From the NCBI GenBank assembly GCA_019635775.1, contig JAHBYU010000007.1, positions 1 through 64,000 on the forward strand: a DNA stretch of 64,000 bases, written 5' to 3'. Positions 7,976 through 16,702 of this stretch are shown in pieces; within the stretch, counting starts at the first letter, position 1, and every line of letters starts with the position of its first letter. The notes below the pieces were generated by a model. It was not told the DNA's origin. It worked only from the letters and a program-made list of their open reading frames with translations, and searched no databases. The DNA is from Rhizobiaceae bacterium. GTDB taxonomy: Bacteria; Pseudomonadota; Alphaproteobacteria; Rhizobiales; Rhizobiaceae. Position numbers and translations under genes: made by a program.

Positions 7976-9298
7976 ATGGGCAAATGCACGTTCACGCGTT
8001 CGGCCGACAGGGTTCGCGCGGCCGGTTCGGTCGTCTCCGGCGGGGTCAACAGCAATTTCCGGTTGGGCGTCGCCCCCACGCCGCTCGTCTTCGAACGCGG
8101 CGAAGGCGCATATGTGGTCGATATCGACGGCAATCGGCTGATTGACTACTACCTCGCGCTTGGGCCGATGGTGCTGGGTCACAGCCCGCGTGACGTGATC
8201 GACGCCGCCAAGCGTCAGCTCGACGTCGGTCTCCTGTATGGCGGTCAGAGCGAACTGGAATATCAGGCTGCCGCCAAGGTGGTCGAAATGGTACCTTGCG
8301 CCGAGCGCGTGCGCTTCGCAGGCAGCGGCACGGAGGCCGTGCAACTGGCGTTGCGCCTGGCACGGGCCGTCACCGCTCGAAGCACTGTGATCAAGTTCGA
8401 AGGCCACTATCATGGCTGGCTGGACAGCATACTTTGGAGCACCAGTACCCCGCAGGCAGCCCTGGGGCCGGAAGACGCGCCGGTGAAACAGCCGGCAAGT
8501 GCAGGGCAGGATCTGCCTGCAGGTCAGAATCTAGAAATCATGTCGTGGAACCGCCCTGAACCGCTGGTCTCGCGACTGGCGAAGGGCGACGTTGCCGCGG
8601 TGGTCATGGAAGCCACGATGTGCAACAGCGGCGGCATCTTCGCACATCCGGGCTATCTGGAAGCAGTGCGCGAGGCCTGCACCAAACATGACACCATCCT
8701 GATCTTCGATGAAGTCATCACGGGCTTTCGCGTCGGTCCCGGTGGGGCGCAAGCGCGCCTGGGCGTAACGCCAGACCTGGCGACGTTTGCAAAGGCGATC
8801 GCAAATGGATTTACCGTCGCCGCAGTGGCTGGTCGGGCCGACATCATGGATCGCCTGGTTGACGGCTCAATCATGCATGGCGGCACGTACAATGCCCAGC
8901 CTGCTGCCATGGCTGCCGCCGTTGCCACGATGGAACGCCTTTCGAAACCCGGCGCGCATGAAGGCATGGAGCGCCAGGGGACGCGTCTCATGCAGGGGAT
9001 CGAGGAGGCCTTCAGGGAAGCAGGATTCCCGGTGAATGTAGGCGGTTATCCGCAGATATTCACCGTGAATCTCGGTTTAACTGAAAAGCCGATCAATTAT
9101 CGCGGGCTGGCAGACGTAGAGAAGGCGGGATACCGCAAGTTCACTTCCGCGTTGCTGGGACACGGCGTCAGGGCGCTGGAGCGAGGCGCGTGGTTCATGT
9201 CGACGGAACACGATGAGGATGTCATTGACCGTACGCTTGAGGCTGTTCGATCTGCCGTTGCAGATGTTGCGCCTGAACTTGCACACTTGCGACAGTAA
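7976..9298 (+). CDS. Class III aminotransferase (glutamate-1-semialdehyde aminomutase-like)
   Basis: A 440-residue PLP-dependent enzyme of fold type I. Motifs: phosphate-binding SGTEA (117-121), GHYHGW (143-148), FDEV with the PLP-ring aspartate (D245), and the Schiff-base lysine K273 in FAKAIANGF. It resembles glutamate-1-semialdehyde aminomutase, but location in a catabolic TRAP operon points to an amino-acid or beta-amino-acid transaminase rather than haem synthesis. ATG 7976 follows a GAAAGG ribosome site; an in-frame TTG sits directly before it. It is the last gene of the operon, 51 bp after the dehydrogenase. With RraA-type aldolase and hydroxyacid dehydrogenase it fits degradation of a hydroxy-amino acid such as a hydroxyaspartate or hydroxyglutamate analogue (inference). 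Confidence 0.88.
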   Translation: MGKCTFTRSADRVRAAGSVVSGGVNSNFRLGVAPTPLVFERGEGAYVVDIDGNRLIDYYLALGPMVLGHSPRDVIDAAKRQLDVGLLYGGQSELEYQAAAKVVEMVPCAERVRFAGSGTEAVQLALRLARAVTARSTVIKFEGHYHGWLDSILWSTSTPQAALGPEDAPVKQPASAGQDLPAGQNLEIMSWNRPEPLVSRLAKGDVAAVVMEATMCNSGGIFAHPGYLEAVREACTKHDTILIFDEVITGFRVGPGGAQARLGVTPDLATFAKAIANGFTVAAVAGRADIMDRLVDGSIMHGGTYNAQPAAMAAAVATMERLSKPGAHEGMERQGTRLMQGIEEAFREAGFPVNVGGYPQIFTVNLGLTEKPINYRGLADVEKAGYRKFTSALLGHGVRALERGAWFMSTEHDEDVIDRTLEAVRSAVADVAPELAHLRQ

Positions 9299-9714
9299 CA
9301 AGCGGCTGGTGTGTCTACGCGACGCCCGTGGCGATAGCGGGCGAGGATCGATTGTGGAAGCGCTGTTCGACGTTATCGTCATGGTTGGATCGACAAGGCC
9401 TCAACCCGCTGGGCATCGACTCTTCCGGCGGGATCATCGTTGTCGCGACGTGTCCGGAACTGCTCTCTATCAATAACCGTCAGCGGTCTCGCAGCAGGCA
9501 CCCCGAAGGTTACCTGATTGGCATAGTCGCCGCTTATAAGTTCGCTCGCACGCTCAAGACCATCAGAGGTCTCGAGCCTTAAGAGTTTGCATTCGGAACG
9601 GTTCAAACCAATCTGCTCCCGCAAATGCCGAGAGCAAATATTCAGTTGTTGAAGCCGGCGATCGCAACGGCCTTTTGCCTTGCTCGGGTAGCCCGGCGGT
9701 CACGCTTTAGAGCG
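9299..9714. other. 416-bp intergenic stretch between convergent operons
   Basis: This separates the aminotransferase (plus) from the IclR gene (minus), so it should hold two transcription ends. I see no clear hairpin with a T-run. An open frame on the minus strand (9379-9624, 81 codons) reads like protein (GDYANQVTFGVPAARPLTVIDRE) but matches no family I recognise and has no convincing ribosome site. I do not call it a gene. Confidence 0.4.
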
Positions 9715-10524
9715 TTAAAGAATCCGCGATAATTCGGCAGTGATCCGCTCCGCCGATCGACGCACAAGCCTGGCGCAGAGTTCATGGCGTCGGGCGTCGT
9801 GCCGGTATACGGGCATACTGACGCTGATTGCTCCGACAGGTTCGCGTTGACGATTGAAAATCGGGCTACCGAGACAACGAATATCCGGTTCGTTCTCCTC
9901 GTCATCAAACGCAAACCCCTGTTCGCGCGTCCGATTAAGTTCCTCAATCAGCGTCTCTGGCGTCGTTATCGTTTTGGAGGTGTGGCGCCGCAACTCCAAC
10001 CCCTTGATAACTTCCAACAACCGATCTTTCGGCAGGCCAGACAGCCAGGCCTTACCCACCGAAGTAGAATGAAGTTCAACCTGGCCGCCGATGCTGGTCT
10101 GCATCTGCACTGTGCTGGAGCCTACCAGCTTGTCTATGTAGACCATCCGGTGGTTGCTGGGCACAGCAAGGTGCACGGCCTCATCAGTTGCGTCCCGGAG
10201 GGATACTAGGAAATCCCTGGCGATCGTTCGCAGGTCGGAATCTTCCCAGGTCTTGGCAGCCAGCTGGAGCAGGCGAGGCCCAAGGCGAAACGTCCCTCCC
10301 TCGCCGGACTGTGTGATGAGACCCTCCGCCATGAGCGCGGAAACCAGGCGGTAGGCCGTCCCCCGCGGAAAACGCGCACGCTTGGTCAGTTGTGCAATGT
10401 CTAGTGTCCCGGGAGAGTCAGCGATGATCTGTAGGACCGTCATGAACTTCGAGAACGACGCTGCTCCTTGGACGGGAGGCGAAGTTCTTACCTCGGCCTC
10501 ATTATCGAGGTCACTCATGCCCAT
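9715..10524 (-). CDS. IclR-family transcriptional regulator
   Basis: A 269-residue IclR-type regulator: N-terminal winged helix (about 25-90, with LDIAQLTKRARFPRGTAYRLVSAL as the recognition region) and a C-terminal GAF-like effector domain (about 100-265, with HSTSVGKAWLSGLP and the CLGSPIFNRQREPVGAISVS block). Of the possible starts, ATG 10522-10524 has the good GAGGAG ribosome site 7 nt upstream; a GTG lies 15 bp further up. It is divergent from the DUF1330-TRAP operon. The inverted repeat TGGAC-N5-GTCCA between them (10577-10591) recurs before the alcohol dehydrogenase and dctP genes at 15230-15381, so this protein probably controls the whole second TRAP block. Confidence 0.92.
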   Translation of the reverse strand: MGMSDLDNEAEVRTSPPVQGAASFSKFMTVLQIIADSPGTLDIAQLTKRARFPRGTAYRLVSALMAEGLITQSGEGGTFRLGPRLLQLAAKTWEDSDLRTIARDFLVSLRDATDEAVHLAVPSNHRMVYIDKLVGSSTVQMQTSIGGQVELHSTSVGKAWLSGLPKDRLLEVIKGLELRRHTSKTITTPETLIEELNRTREQGFAFDDEENEPDIRCLGSPIFNRQREPVGAISVSMPVYRHDARRHELCARLVRRSAERITAELSRIL

Positions 10525-10576
10525 GGCACAACTCCTCACAAGCTTGACAGTTCAAAATGACGCCCCTAAGCTTTTG

Positions 10577-10591
10577 TGGACAACGTGTCCA
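10577..10591. promoter_or_regulatory. Probable IclR-family operator, site 1
   Basis: TGGAC (10577-10581), 5-nt spacer, GTCCA (10587-10591), located between the IclR gene and the divergent DUF1330-TRAP operon. IclR-family regulators commonly bind a 15-bp T-G-G...C-C-A inverted repeat of this shape. Two matching sites lie 4.7 kb away at 15230 and 15364. Confidence 0.65.
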
Positions 10592-10722
10592 TATTGTAGT
10601 CAATGTTCCCGATTTCGTTTCTGGTCGTACAAGCGGGGAGCGCCAACGGCAAGCAAATGTAAGCGCATCGATGGCCCCGACCTCCGCAAGAGGCGCGTGA
10701 GTTGCTGCTGAGAGGAGAAGCA

Positions 10723-11013
10723 ATGACAAAGAGAGGTTACTGGGTTGCAATGGTCGATATTGCAGACCAGGAGGGCTACAAGGAATACATTGCCTTGAAC
10801 AAGGCCGCTTTCGATAAATTCGGGGCCACATTTGTCGTTCGCGCCGGAAGACATCAGGTCATGGAAGGGCCTGACGCAAACCGCGTGGCGGTGATCGAAT
10901 TCAAGGACTACGAGACCGCCCTCGCTTGCTACAACTCCCCTGAATACCAGAAAGCCATCAAGGCACGCGTCAAGTACGCCGAGGCACACTTGACTGTTGT
11001 TGAAGGTGTCTGA
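10723..11013 (+). CDS. DUF1330 domain-containing protein
   Basis: A 96-residue protein of the DUF1330 family, a ferredoxin-like alpha-beta barrel fold (dimeric). The family core is visible: GYWVAMVDI at the start, YKEYIALNKAAFDKFGATFVVRAG in the middle, then VVIEFKDYETALACYNSPEYQKAI. ATG 10723 follows an AGAGGAG ribosome site; the open frame reaches further upstream but no better start exists. It is the first gene of the IclR-controlled operon, about 200 bp before dctQ. The biochemical role is unknown; small dimeric proteins of this fold often act as isomerases, hydrolases or monooxygenases in catabolic operons. Confidence 0.88.
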   Translation: MTKRGYWVAMVDIADQEGYKEYIALNKAAFDKFGATFVVRAGRHQVMEGPDANRVAVIEFKDYETALACYNSPEYQKAIKARVKYAEAHLTVVEGV

Positions 11014-11220
11014 CCTGCGGGGAAGGCCTGAAAGTTCCTGTGATGATGGTTGAAGGGAAAGCGCTGCGGCCCTTGCCAACTATTCGACCGGAACAGAAGC
11101 TCAGCCGACAGAGCGTTTCTTCCCGAACCACCATGCGGGCAGCGCCACGCTCGCGGCTCTCTGTCTTCAGGCTGGGGGCGGCGAGGCTATCGCATCAGTG
11201 AACAACTCTTTGGAGCACCT

Positions 11221-11766
11221 ATGCCGGTACCGTTGCAATGGCTTTTGAAGGTTTTTGATGTTCTTGTCGTAGTTGGCATGGCCGGAATGAGCCTTCTTGT
11301 TTTTTCAAACGTTGTATTGCGGTACGGGTTCAGTTCCGGGATACCGTCCTCGGTAGAGGTCTCCCGTGTCCTTTTCGTGTGGATCATCTTTCTGGGGTCC
11401 GGGGTTGCCCTGGCCAAGGGCGCGCACCTCAGTGTCGACACGCTGGTCTCCCAACTCCCTCGCAAGGCACGCTTCGCCTGCTTTCTTGTGTCATACGGAC
11501 TGATGCTCTGGTGCTGCTGGCTCTTGGCACAGGGGAGTTGGTCGCTCACCCTCATCGAATGGAACAACCGCGCTGCGCTGTCGGGACTGCCCGTCGGCCT
11601 TACATACGCGGCGGCGCTAGTCGCCTCCATTACGATGGCCCTGTGTCTGCTTGTCGGCTTATGGCACGCCCTGCGCGGTAGCCTGCCCGCCACGTGGTCG
11701 GGAGCAGAGGTTCCCGAGTCGCCGCCGACCGTGATCCAAGCGCTACCGTCGGAGAAAGCGCGGTGA
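11221..11766 (+). CDS. dctQ: TRAP transporter small membrane subunit (DctQ family), second system
   Basis: The 181-residue small TRAP permease subunit with four predicted membrane helices and the DctQ landmark SSVEVSRVLFVWIIFLGSGVALAKGAHLSVD. The frame is open 171 bp further upstream, but that extension is polar, arginine-rich and unlike the family, while ATG 11221 follows GGAGC and gives a standard N-terminus. The stop overlaps the GTG start of dctM by 3 bp (GTGA at 11763-11766). The binding protein of this system is not adjacent; the only free dctP is at 15494, beyond two minus-strand genes. Confidence 0.9.
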   Translation: MPVPLQWLLKVFDVLVVVGMAGMSLLVFSNVVLRYGFSSGIPSSVEVSRVLFVWIIFLGSGVALAKGAHLSVDTLVSQLPRKARFACFLVSYGLMLWCCWLLAQGSWSLTLIEWNNRAALSGLPVGLTYAAALVASITMALCLLVGLWHALRGSLPATWSGAEVPESPPTVIQALPSEKAR

Positions 11767-13040
11767 GTGGCGTTGTATTTCTTGGCTCCCTCCTTGGTGC
11801 GATAGGCATCGGGATTCCCATCAGCTTCGCGCTTATGCTGTCGGCGGTCGCGCTGATGATGTTGTTGGGGAATATGGACGCGCAGATCCTCGCGCAACGC
11901 CTGGTCAATGGCGCGGACAGCTATCCGCTGATGGCGATTCCGTTCTTTCTCATTGCCGGCGAACTCATGAACGCCGGCGGTCTCTCGCGCCGTATCGTGA
12001 ACGTGGCCCTGGCCCTCGTTGGCCACCTGCGCGGAGGTCTCGGTTACGTGGTCATCGGCACCGGCCTGCTGATGGCCAGCCTCTCGGGATCCGCGATCGC
12101 GGATACGGCGACGCTTGCCATCATGCTAGTCCCCCTTATGCGGGATGCCGGCTACAACATGAATCGCGCGACTGGCCTAATGGCATCGACTGGCATCATT
12201 GCTCCCGTCATCCCACCCTCCGTCGGTTTCATTATCCTGGGCGTCACCGCAAACATCTCCATCGTCGGCCTGTTCCTGGCCGGAATCGTGCCAGGCATCC
12301 TGATGGGTGTGAGCCTCACAGTCGCCTGGTGGCTCGTCTCCAGGAAGGAAACCGCGGCGCTTCGACCCAAGCTGCCGCGCAGGGATCTCCCGAAAGCCAT
12401 CCTGACCGCCGGTTGGGCATTGATCCTGCCGGCAATTATACTGGTCGGACTCCGGTTTGGCGTCTTTACCCCGACAGAAGCTGGCGTCGTCGCTGCCGCC
12501 TACGCACTGTTCGTTGGTTTGGTTGTTTACCGGGAACTGACCCCGAAGCTGCTCTATGAAGCGCTGCTCGCCGCTGGTCGCATGACGGCCGTGATCATGC
12601 TGCTCGTGGCAGCCTCGATGGTCACCGGCTTCATGATGGCGATCTCCAATCTGCCCGCACAGCTTGTTGCTCTTCTCGGTTCCTTCATCGATACGCCAGT
12701 CCTTCTGATGGCCATGATCGTACTGGCGATCTGCATCATCGGCATGGTGCTCGATTTTGCGCCCTCGATCACCATTCTGGTGCCTATCCTCATGCCGCTC
12801 GTGAATGCAGCCGGGATCGACCCGGTCTACTTCGGCGTCATCTTCATCATGACCGCTGCTGTCGGTATGATCACGCCGCCTGTCGGAGCCGTCCTCAATA
12901 CGGTGTGCGGGATCAGTGGAGTAAAAATGGGGTCAGCATTGAAGGGTGTCTGGCCGTTTCTGCTGGCCGAGATGTTACTGATCGTGCTGCTGGTTATCTT
13001 CCCGCAATTGGTGACCGTGCCAGCGTCCTGGTTGCATTGA
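11763..13040 (+). CDS. dctM: TRAP transporter large membrane subunit (DctM family), second system
   Basis: The 425-residue large TRAP permease, with about 12 membrane helices and the family blocks GLLMASLSGSAIADTATLA, STGIIAPVIPPSVGFIILG and MITPPVGAVLNTVCG. The start is GTG 11763, overlapping the dctQ stop; an in-frame ATG at 11694 lies inside dctQ and would add an unrelated polar tail. It is the last gene of this operon; the next gene (SDR) is convergent, 168 bp away. Confidence 0.92.
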   Translation: MSGVVFLGSLLGAIGIGIPISFALMLSAVALMMLLGNMDAQILAQRLVNGADSYPLMAIPFFLIAGELMNAGGLSRRIVNVALALVGHLRGGLGYVVIGTGLLMASLSGSAIADTATLAIMLVPLMRDAGYNMNRATGLMASTGIIAPVIPPSVGFIILGVTANISIVGLFLAGIVPGILMGVSLTVAWWLVSRKETAALRPKLPRRDLPKAILTAGWALILPAIILVGLRFGVFTPTEAGVVAAAYALFVGLVVYRELTPKLLYEALLAAGRMTAVIMLLVAASMVTGFMMAISNLPAQLVALLGSFIDTPVLLMAMIVLAICIIGMVLDFAPSITILVPILMPLVNAAGIDPVYFGVIFIMTAAVGMITPPVGAVLNTVCGISGVKMGSALKGVWPFLLAEMLLIVLLVIFPQLVTVPASWLH

Positions 13041-13208
13041 AATTATGTGGTGAGGGGCAGCGATACTGGCTGAGTTGGGATTGTCAGGAGCAGCGTCCCT
13101 CTTGCACAGCCGCAAGGCCTCCGATCCGCTACTCTGCGCACGCCATCCGTGGCGATGGCGGCAGGATGGCGGGCCTCACCACGGATCTATCATACGCGGG
13201 GCGCGGCA

Positions 13209-13955
13209 TCAGAGCCCTCCGGACACCGTGATCATAGTACCTGTCACGAAGCCTGATCCCGGAGACGCAAGCCACAGAGTTGCGCGTGCGATGTCCTCAG
13301 GCTCTGCGATCCGGCCCATCGGCGTCAAGGCCGCGATTCTGGCAGGTCGCTCGGGGTTTCCACCTTCTGTGTGGATGCGCGTGTTGGTCGTTCCGACGCG
13401 TATGGCGTTTACGCGGATACCCTCTGGTGCCAGCTCCTTGCCGGCGCCGACCGAAATGGATTCGACCGCACCCTTGCTTGCGGCATAATGCACATACTCG
13501 TTGGGGCTACCAAGGTGGGCGGCGAGGGATGACATGTTGACGATCGTCCCGCCCTTGCCTCCCGTCCGGGTCGACATGCGTTTGGCTGCCTCTTGAATGC
13601 AATGGATCACGCCGAATACGTTCACCCTGAAGGTTCTTTCCAGGACGCCAGGCTCCAACTCCTCGATTCTGCAGGCGTGGCCGATGATTCCTGCATTGTT
13701 GACCAGACAGGTCACCCGCCCCAACGCATCGTCGCACGCGCTGAACATGGCCTTAATGTCTTCAAGCTTCCCCACGTCTCCCTGCACAGCGACGGCACGG
13801 GCGCCTGCGGCAGTGCAGTCCTCAACAACTCTGGATGCGGCAGTAGCGTCCGCAAGATAGTTTATACAGACATCGTAGCCCTCAGCGGCGAATAGCCGAG
13901 CCGTTGCGGCTCCGATGCCGTGGCTTGCGCCTGTTACCAATACAATAGGTCTCAA
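13209..13955 (-). CDS. Short-chain dehydrogenase/reductase (SDR), NAD(P)-dependent
   Basis: A 248-residue classical SDR. It has the cofactor glycine motif TGASHGIG (8-15), NNAG (86-89), catalytic Ser142/143, and the YxxxK pair Y157-K161, ending with the usual GTMITVSGGL. Such enzymes oxidise or reduce an alcohol or ketone on small substrates. It lies 41 bp downstream of the iron-type alcohol dehydrogenase on the same strand, so the two are probably co-transcribed from the region controlled by the IclR sites at 15230. Two consecutive alcohol or ketone steps on the TRAP substrate are likely; the compound is unknown. Confidence 0.9.
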   Translation of the reverse strand: MRPIVLVTGASHGIGAATARLFAAEGYDVCINYLADATAASRVVEDCTAAGARAVAVQGDVGKLEDIKAMFSACDDALGRVTCLVNNAGIIGHACRIEELEPGVLERTFRVNVFGVIHCIQEAAKRMSTRTGGKGGTIVNMSSLAAHLGSPNEYVHYAASKGAVESISVGAGKELAPEGIRVNAIRVGTTNTRIHTEGGNPERPARIAALTPMGRIAEPEDIARATLWLASPGSGFVTGTMITVSGGL

Positions 13956-13996
13956 CAGATCTGTCTCCTGGTACGCCGTATTCGGGCGTTCGCAGC

Positions 13997-15124
13997 TCAG
14001 AATACCGACTCAAGTATTGCCGAGTAGTCTTCCTTGGTCAGCGGACGTGGATTGGTTGGATGACTGTGATCTGCGAGGGCTCGCTCACATACCCAGTCGA
14101 TGACACGTCGCGGCACACCCAATTCGGACAACCGTGGCGGGATACCCAAAAGTCGGTTCAATTCATCCAGCGCATCTGCGAGCGATGTTTGTTCAAGTCC
14201 CACCACGCTCTCGAGGTAGCCGACCTTTTTCGCCACCGCATCAACTTCCACGTTCCAACGTAGGACGGGCGGCATCAGCACCGCGTTGAGAGTCCCATGA
14301 TGAAGCTGCGCCTCCTTGAGGCCGCCCAGAGCATGGCTGAGCGCATGGACGGCTCCAAGGCCCTTCTGGAATGTCATGCCTCCTTCGAGTGCGCCCATCA
14401 TCAAGTTCGTCCGCGCCTCCGCGTTCGATCCATCCGCATAGGCGACGGGCAATGCCTCCCAGATGCGTTTGAAGCCATCCACGGCGATAGCCTCGGCAGG
14501 CGGATTGTAGCGCGGAGAAAGGTAGGTCTCGATGCAGTGGGATAGCGCATCGACCCCGGTCGAGGCCGTCAAGGCTGGAGGAAGCCCCATGGTCAACTCC
14601 GGGTCACAGATCGCCCTGCGTGGAATCAGATAGGGGCTGATGAAGCCCAATTTCCGGCCATCATCGAGAGTGATCAATGCTGCACGTCCGACCTCGGATC
14701 CCGTGCCAGCTGTTGTGGGTATAGCAACAAGCGGCGCCACCGCGTTCGTAATGCGTGACAGGCCGCCAAGAATTGCAGCATAGCGTTCGAGTTCGCCGCC
14801 GTGCGTGGCGAGCAGCGCAACACCCTTCGCAAGGTCAATAGGAGAGCCCCCACCAATCGCCACCACCCCATCGCAGCCACTGCGCCTGTACAGATCAAGA
14901 CCAGCGGCAACCGCGGTCTCGGTTGGGTTGGAGGGGACGTCCAGAAAGGTCGGCGAGGTCTTCAGAAACGCGAAAGCATCGCGGGCAAGAAGGCCAGCTG
15001 CTTCGACTCCGTGATCGCTGATTACCAGGGGGTTCGAAACCCCGAGCTCGCGCAAGCTTTCCGCCAGCGATTCGGTTGCCCTGGGGCCGAAACTGATGTT
15101 CGTAAGATAACTTATCGGATTCAC
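13997..15124 (-). CDS. Iron-containing alcohol dehydrogenase (Fe-ADH family)
   Basis: A 375-residue group III, metal-dependent alcohol dehydrogenase or maleylacetate-reductase-like enzyme. The family hallmarks are present: GDG-type nucleotide segment [21 protein letters not shown], and metal-ligand blocks [25 protein letters not shown] and HHGTLNA. These place it with broad-range Fe-ADHs that act on short alcohols or hydroxy-acids; maleylacetate reductases are relatives. It is divergent from the dctP at 15494 and upstream of the SDR gene. A degenerate copy of the IclR-type site lies about 106 bp before its start (15230-15244). Confidence 0.9.
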   Translation of the reverse strand: MNPISYLTNISFGPRATESLAESLRELGVSNPLVISDHGVEAAGLLARDAFAFLKTSPTFLDVPSNPTETAVAAGLDLYRRSGCDGVVAIGGGSPIDLAKGVALLATHGGELERYAAILGGLSRITNAVAPLVAIPTTAGTGSEVGRAALITLDDGRKLGFISPYLIPRRAICDPELTMGLPPALTASTGVDALSHCIETYLSPRYNPPAEAIAVDGFKRIWEALPVAYADGSNAEARTNLMMGALEGGMTFQKGLGAVHALSHALGGLKEAQLHHGTLNAVLMPPVLRWNVEVDAVAKKVGYLESVVGLEQTSLADALDELNRLLGIPPRLSELGVPRRVIDWVCERALADHSHPTNPRPLTKEDYSAILESVF

Positions 15125-15229
15125 AGTACTACTCTCATCGATTTGCAGCCTCTCACCGGCCCCGTCACGGTAAGCAACCGTTGCTTATCGAGGGGCCGTT
15201 CAGACAAAGAGTTTGAAGATCCCACATTG

Positions 15230-15244
15230 TGGGCATTGTGTCCA
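15230..15244. promoter_or_regulatory. Probable IclR-family operator, site 2 (one mismatch)
   Basis: TGGGC (15230-15234), 5-nt spacer, GTCCA (15240-15244) matches the TGGAC-N5-GTCCA pattern with one substitution. It is about 106 bp upstream of the Fe-ADH start. Confidence 0.45.
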
Positions 15245-15360
15245 AGTTTCGGGCCGAACTCTTTGGTTGTCAAGCATCGCCCGGTGACGGCGTCTTCATT
15301 AACACGCGAGGCTTGGCGAAGATGCGTTGACAATTGACGGCAGTCTGCCCATCATTGTAT

Positions 15361-15381
15361 TTATGGACAAATCGTCCATAA
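15361..15381. promoter_or_regulatory. Probable IclR-family operator, site 3 (perfect, extended)
   Basis: TTATGGAC (15361-15368), AAATC, GTCCATAA (15374-15381) is a perfect 8+5+8 inverted repeat containing the same TGGAC-N5-GTCCA core as site 1. It is 112 bp before the dctP start codon. Confidence 0.65.
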
Positions 15382-15493
15382 TGTGGGCGTGCCTGTCGCT
15401 TCCCGAGGTTTGGGCGACGAAAAGCCTGACGTGGGCGTGGAGGAAAATCCGTACATACTGGTTTCGTGAACCATTTCTTGGGAGGAGAACTGA

Positions 15494-16489
15494 ATGAAAC
15501 TATTGCTTCTGACTGCGGCAATTTTCGGAGGCCTTCTGGCTGCCGCACCTGCCATGGCACAGAACGCCCGTCTCGGCTATGTGCCTACGGAAGATCATCC
15601 AGTAGGGGAAGCCTCGCGTTATTTCGCGAAGTTGGTAGCAGAGAAGACCGGGGGTCGCATCACGATCGAGACCTTCGGCAACGGCGTGCTCGGCAGCGAG
15701 CCTGATATGCAGGCGTCGGTTCAGGCTGGCTTCATCGACATCATGGTTGGCCCGACCCCCAACCTGGTTGGGGTGGTGCCTGAGTTCATGATCTACGACC
15801 TGCCGTTCTTCTATAAGGACTTCGCCGCTGTGGATGCGGTGATGGACGGCGCCGTTGGCGAACGCCTGTTCTCGCTGCTGGAGGAGAAGACCGGCATCGT
15901 CGGTCTCGCTTGGTGGGACAATGGGTTCCGTCACATGACGAACGCCATTCGCCCCGTCAATACAGTCGAGGATATGGCTGGACTCAACATCCGGGTCATC
16001 CCTAATCCGTTGTTCATCGCCACCTGGACGGCCTTGGGAACCAATCCGACTCCGCTTCCCTGGCCTGAGCTTTATGCGGCCCTCGAGAACCGCGCTGTCG
16101 ATGGCCAAGAGACGCCATACGCTCTGATTTATACCGCCAGGTTCTATGAGGTTCAGAGCCACCTTGCCAAGACGGGCCATGTCTACACGCCGTTCGTCCT
16201 GCTTGCGAGCCAGAAGTGGTTTGGAAGCCTGTCGGAGGAAGACAAGGCACTTGTTATGGAAGCAGCGAAGGAATCGGCTACCTTCCAGCGGGAAATTTCT
16301 CGCAAGTCGGCTCAGGATCTGGAGCAGGAACTTGTGGCGAAGGGCTTCCAGATTACCCAACCCACACCTGAGGCCCTCGCAGAAATGCGCGAACGCGTAG
16401 CACCTGTCGTACAGGAATACAGCGAGAAGATCGGCGCTGACGTGGTCGAGCAGGCACGTGGAGCTATGGCCGCAGTAGCCGGTCAGTAG
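15494..16489 (+). CDS. dctP: TRAP transporter solute-binding protein (DctP family), second system
   Basis: A 331-residue periplasmic binding protein with a signal peptide of about 21 residues (cleavage near AMAQNA). DctP landmarks: AGLNIRVIPNP with the ligand-binding arginine, PLPWPELYAALENRAVDGQETP. ATG 15494 follows a strong GGGAGGAG ribosome site. It stands alone in its transcription unit, followed by a hairpin (16501-16530), and is the only unpaired dctP in the window, so it should serve the dctQM pair at 11221-13040. The shared operator motif supports this. A separate, stronger expression unit for the binding protein would be logical because it is needed in excess. Confidence 0.92.
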   Translation: MKLLLLTAAIFGGLLAAAPAMAQNARLGYVPTEDHPVGEASRYFAKLVAEKTGGRITIETFGNGVLGSEPDMQASVQAGFIDIMVGPTPNLVGVVPEFMIYDLPFFYKDFAAVDAVMDGAVGERLFSLLEEKTGIVGLAWWDNGFRHMTNAIRPVNTVEDMAGLNIRVIPNPLFIATWTALGTNPTPLPWPELYAALENRAVDGQETPYALIYTARFYEVQSHLAKTGHVYTPFVLLASQKWFGSLSEEDKALVMEAAKESATFQREISRKSAQDLEQELVAKGFQITQPTPEALAEMRERVAPVVQEYSEKIGADVVEQARGAMAAVAGQ

Positions 16490-16500
16490 AGGACATTTCA

Positions 16501-16530
16501 AAGTGGCGGTGTGCCCTCGCATCGCCACTT
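16501..16530 (+). terminator. Hairpin after the second dctP
   Basis: AAGTGGCG (16501-16508) and CGCCACTT (16523-16530) form a perfect 8-bp stem with a 14-nt loop, 11 bp after the stop codon. There is no T-run, so termination strength is uncertain. Confidence 0.55.
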
Positions 16531-16702
16531 GCGGCATCTCAGACTACGGCCCCCGATGCCCGCAAGTTGCTGGCGTCCAGGCAACTCTGCTAGTCTAACC
16601 TGGGCGCAGGTGAACTTGCCCGGCAGTGCTGGGCGACAGCCAAGCCTGATATGTTAAAGAGCTTGGCCGCCCCGCGCGGCAGCCTACTGATGTGGTGTGT
16701 CC

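Larger units (their letters stand above)
15125..15493. other. 369-bp divergent control region of the Fe-ADH and dctP genes
   Basis: No gene is visible. The region holds a 13-nt palindrome CCCACATTGTGGG (15221-15233), a one-mismatch IclR-type site (15230-15244) toward the Fe-ADH side, and a perfect one (15361-15381) toward the dctP side. The spacing suits two divergent promoters under the same regulator. Confidence 0.6.

Noticed and set aside
7976-9298. Glutamate-1-semialdehyde aminomutase for haem synthesis
   Set aside because: Location in a regulated TRAP catabolic operon, and Rhizobiales make 5-aminolevulinate by the ALA synthase route.
15500-16537. 345-residue minus-strand open frame opposite dctP
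   Set aside because: Antisense of a clear DctP; composition is shadow-like (rich in R, H, G) and without motifs.
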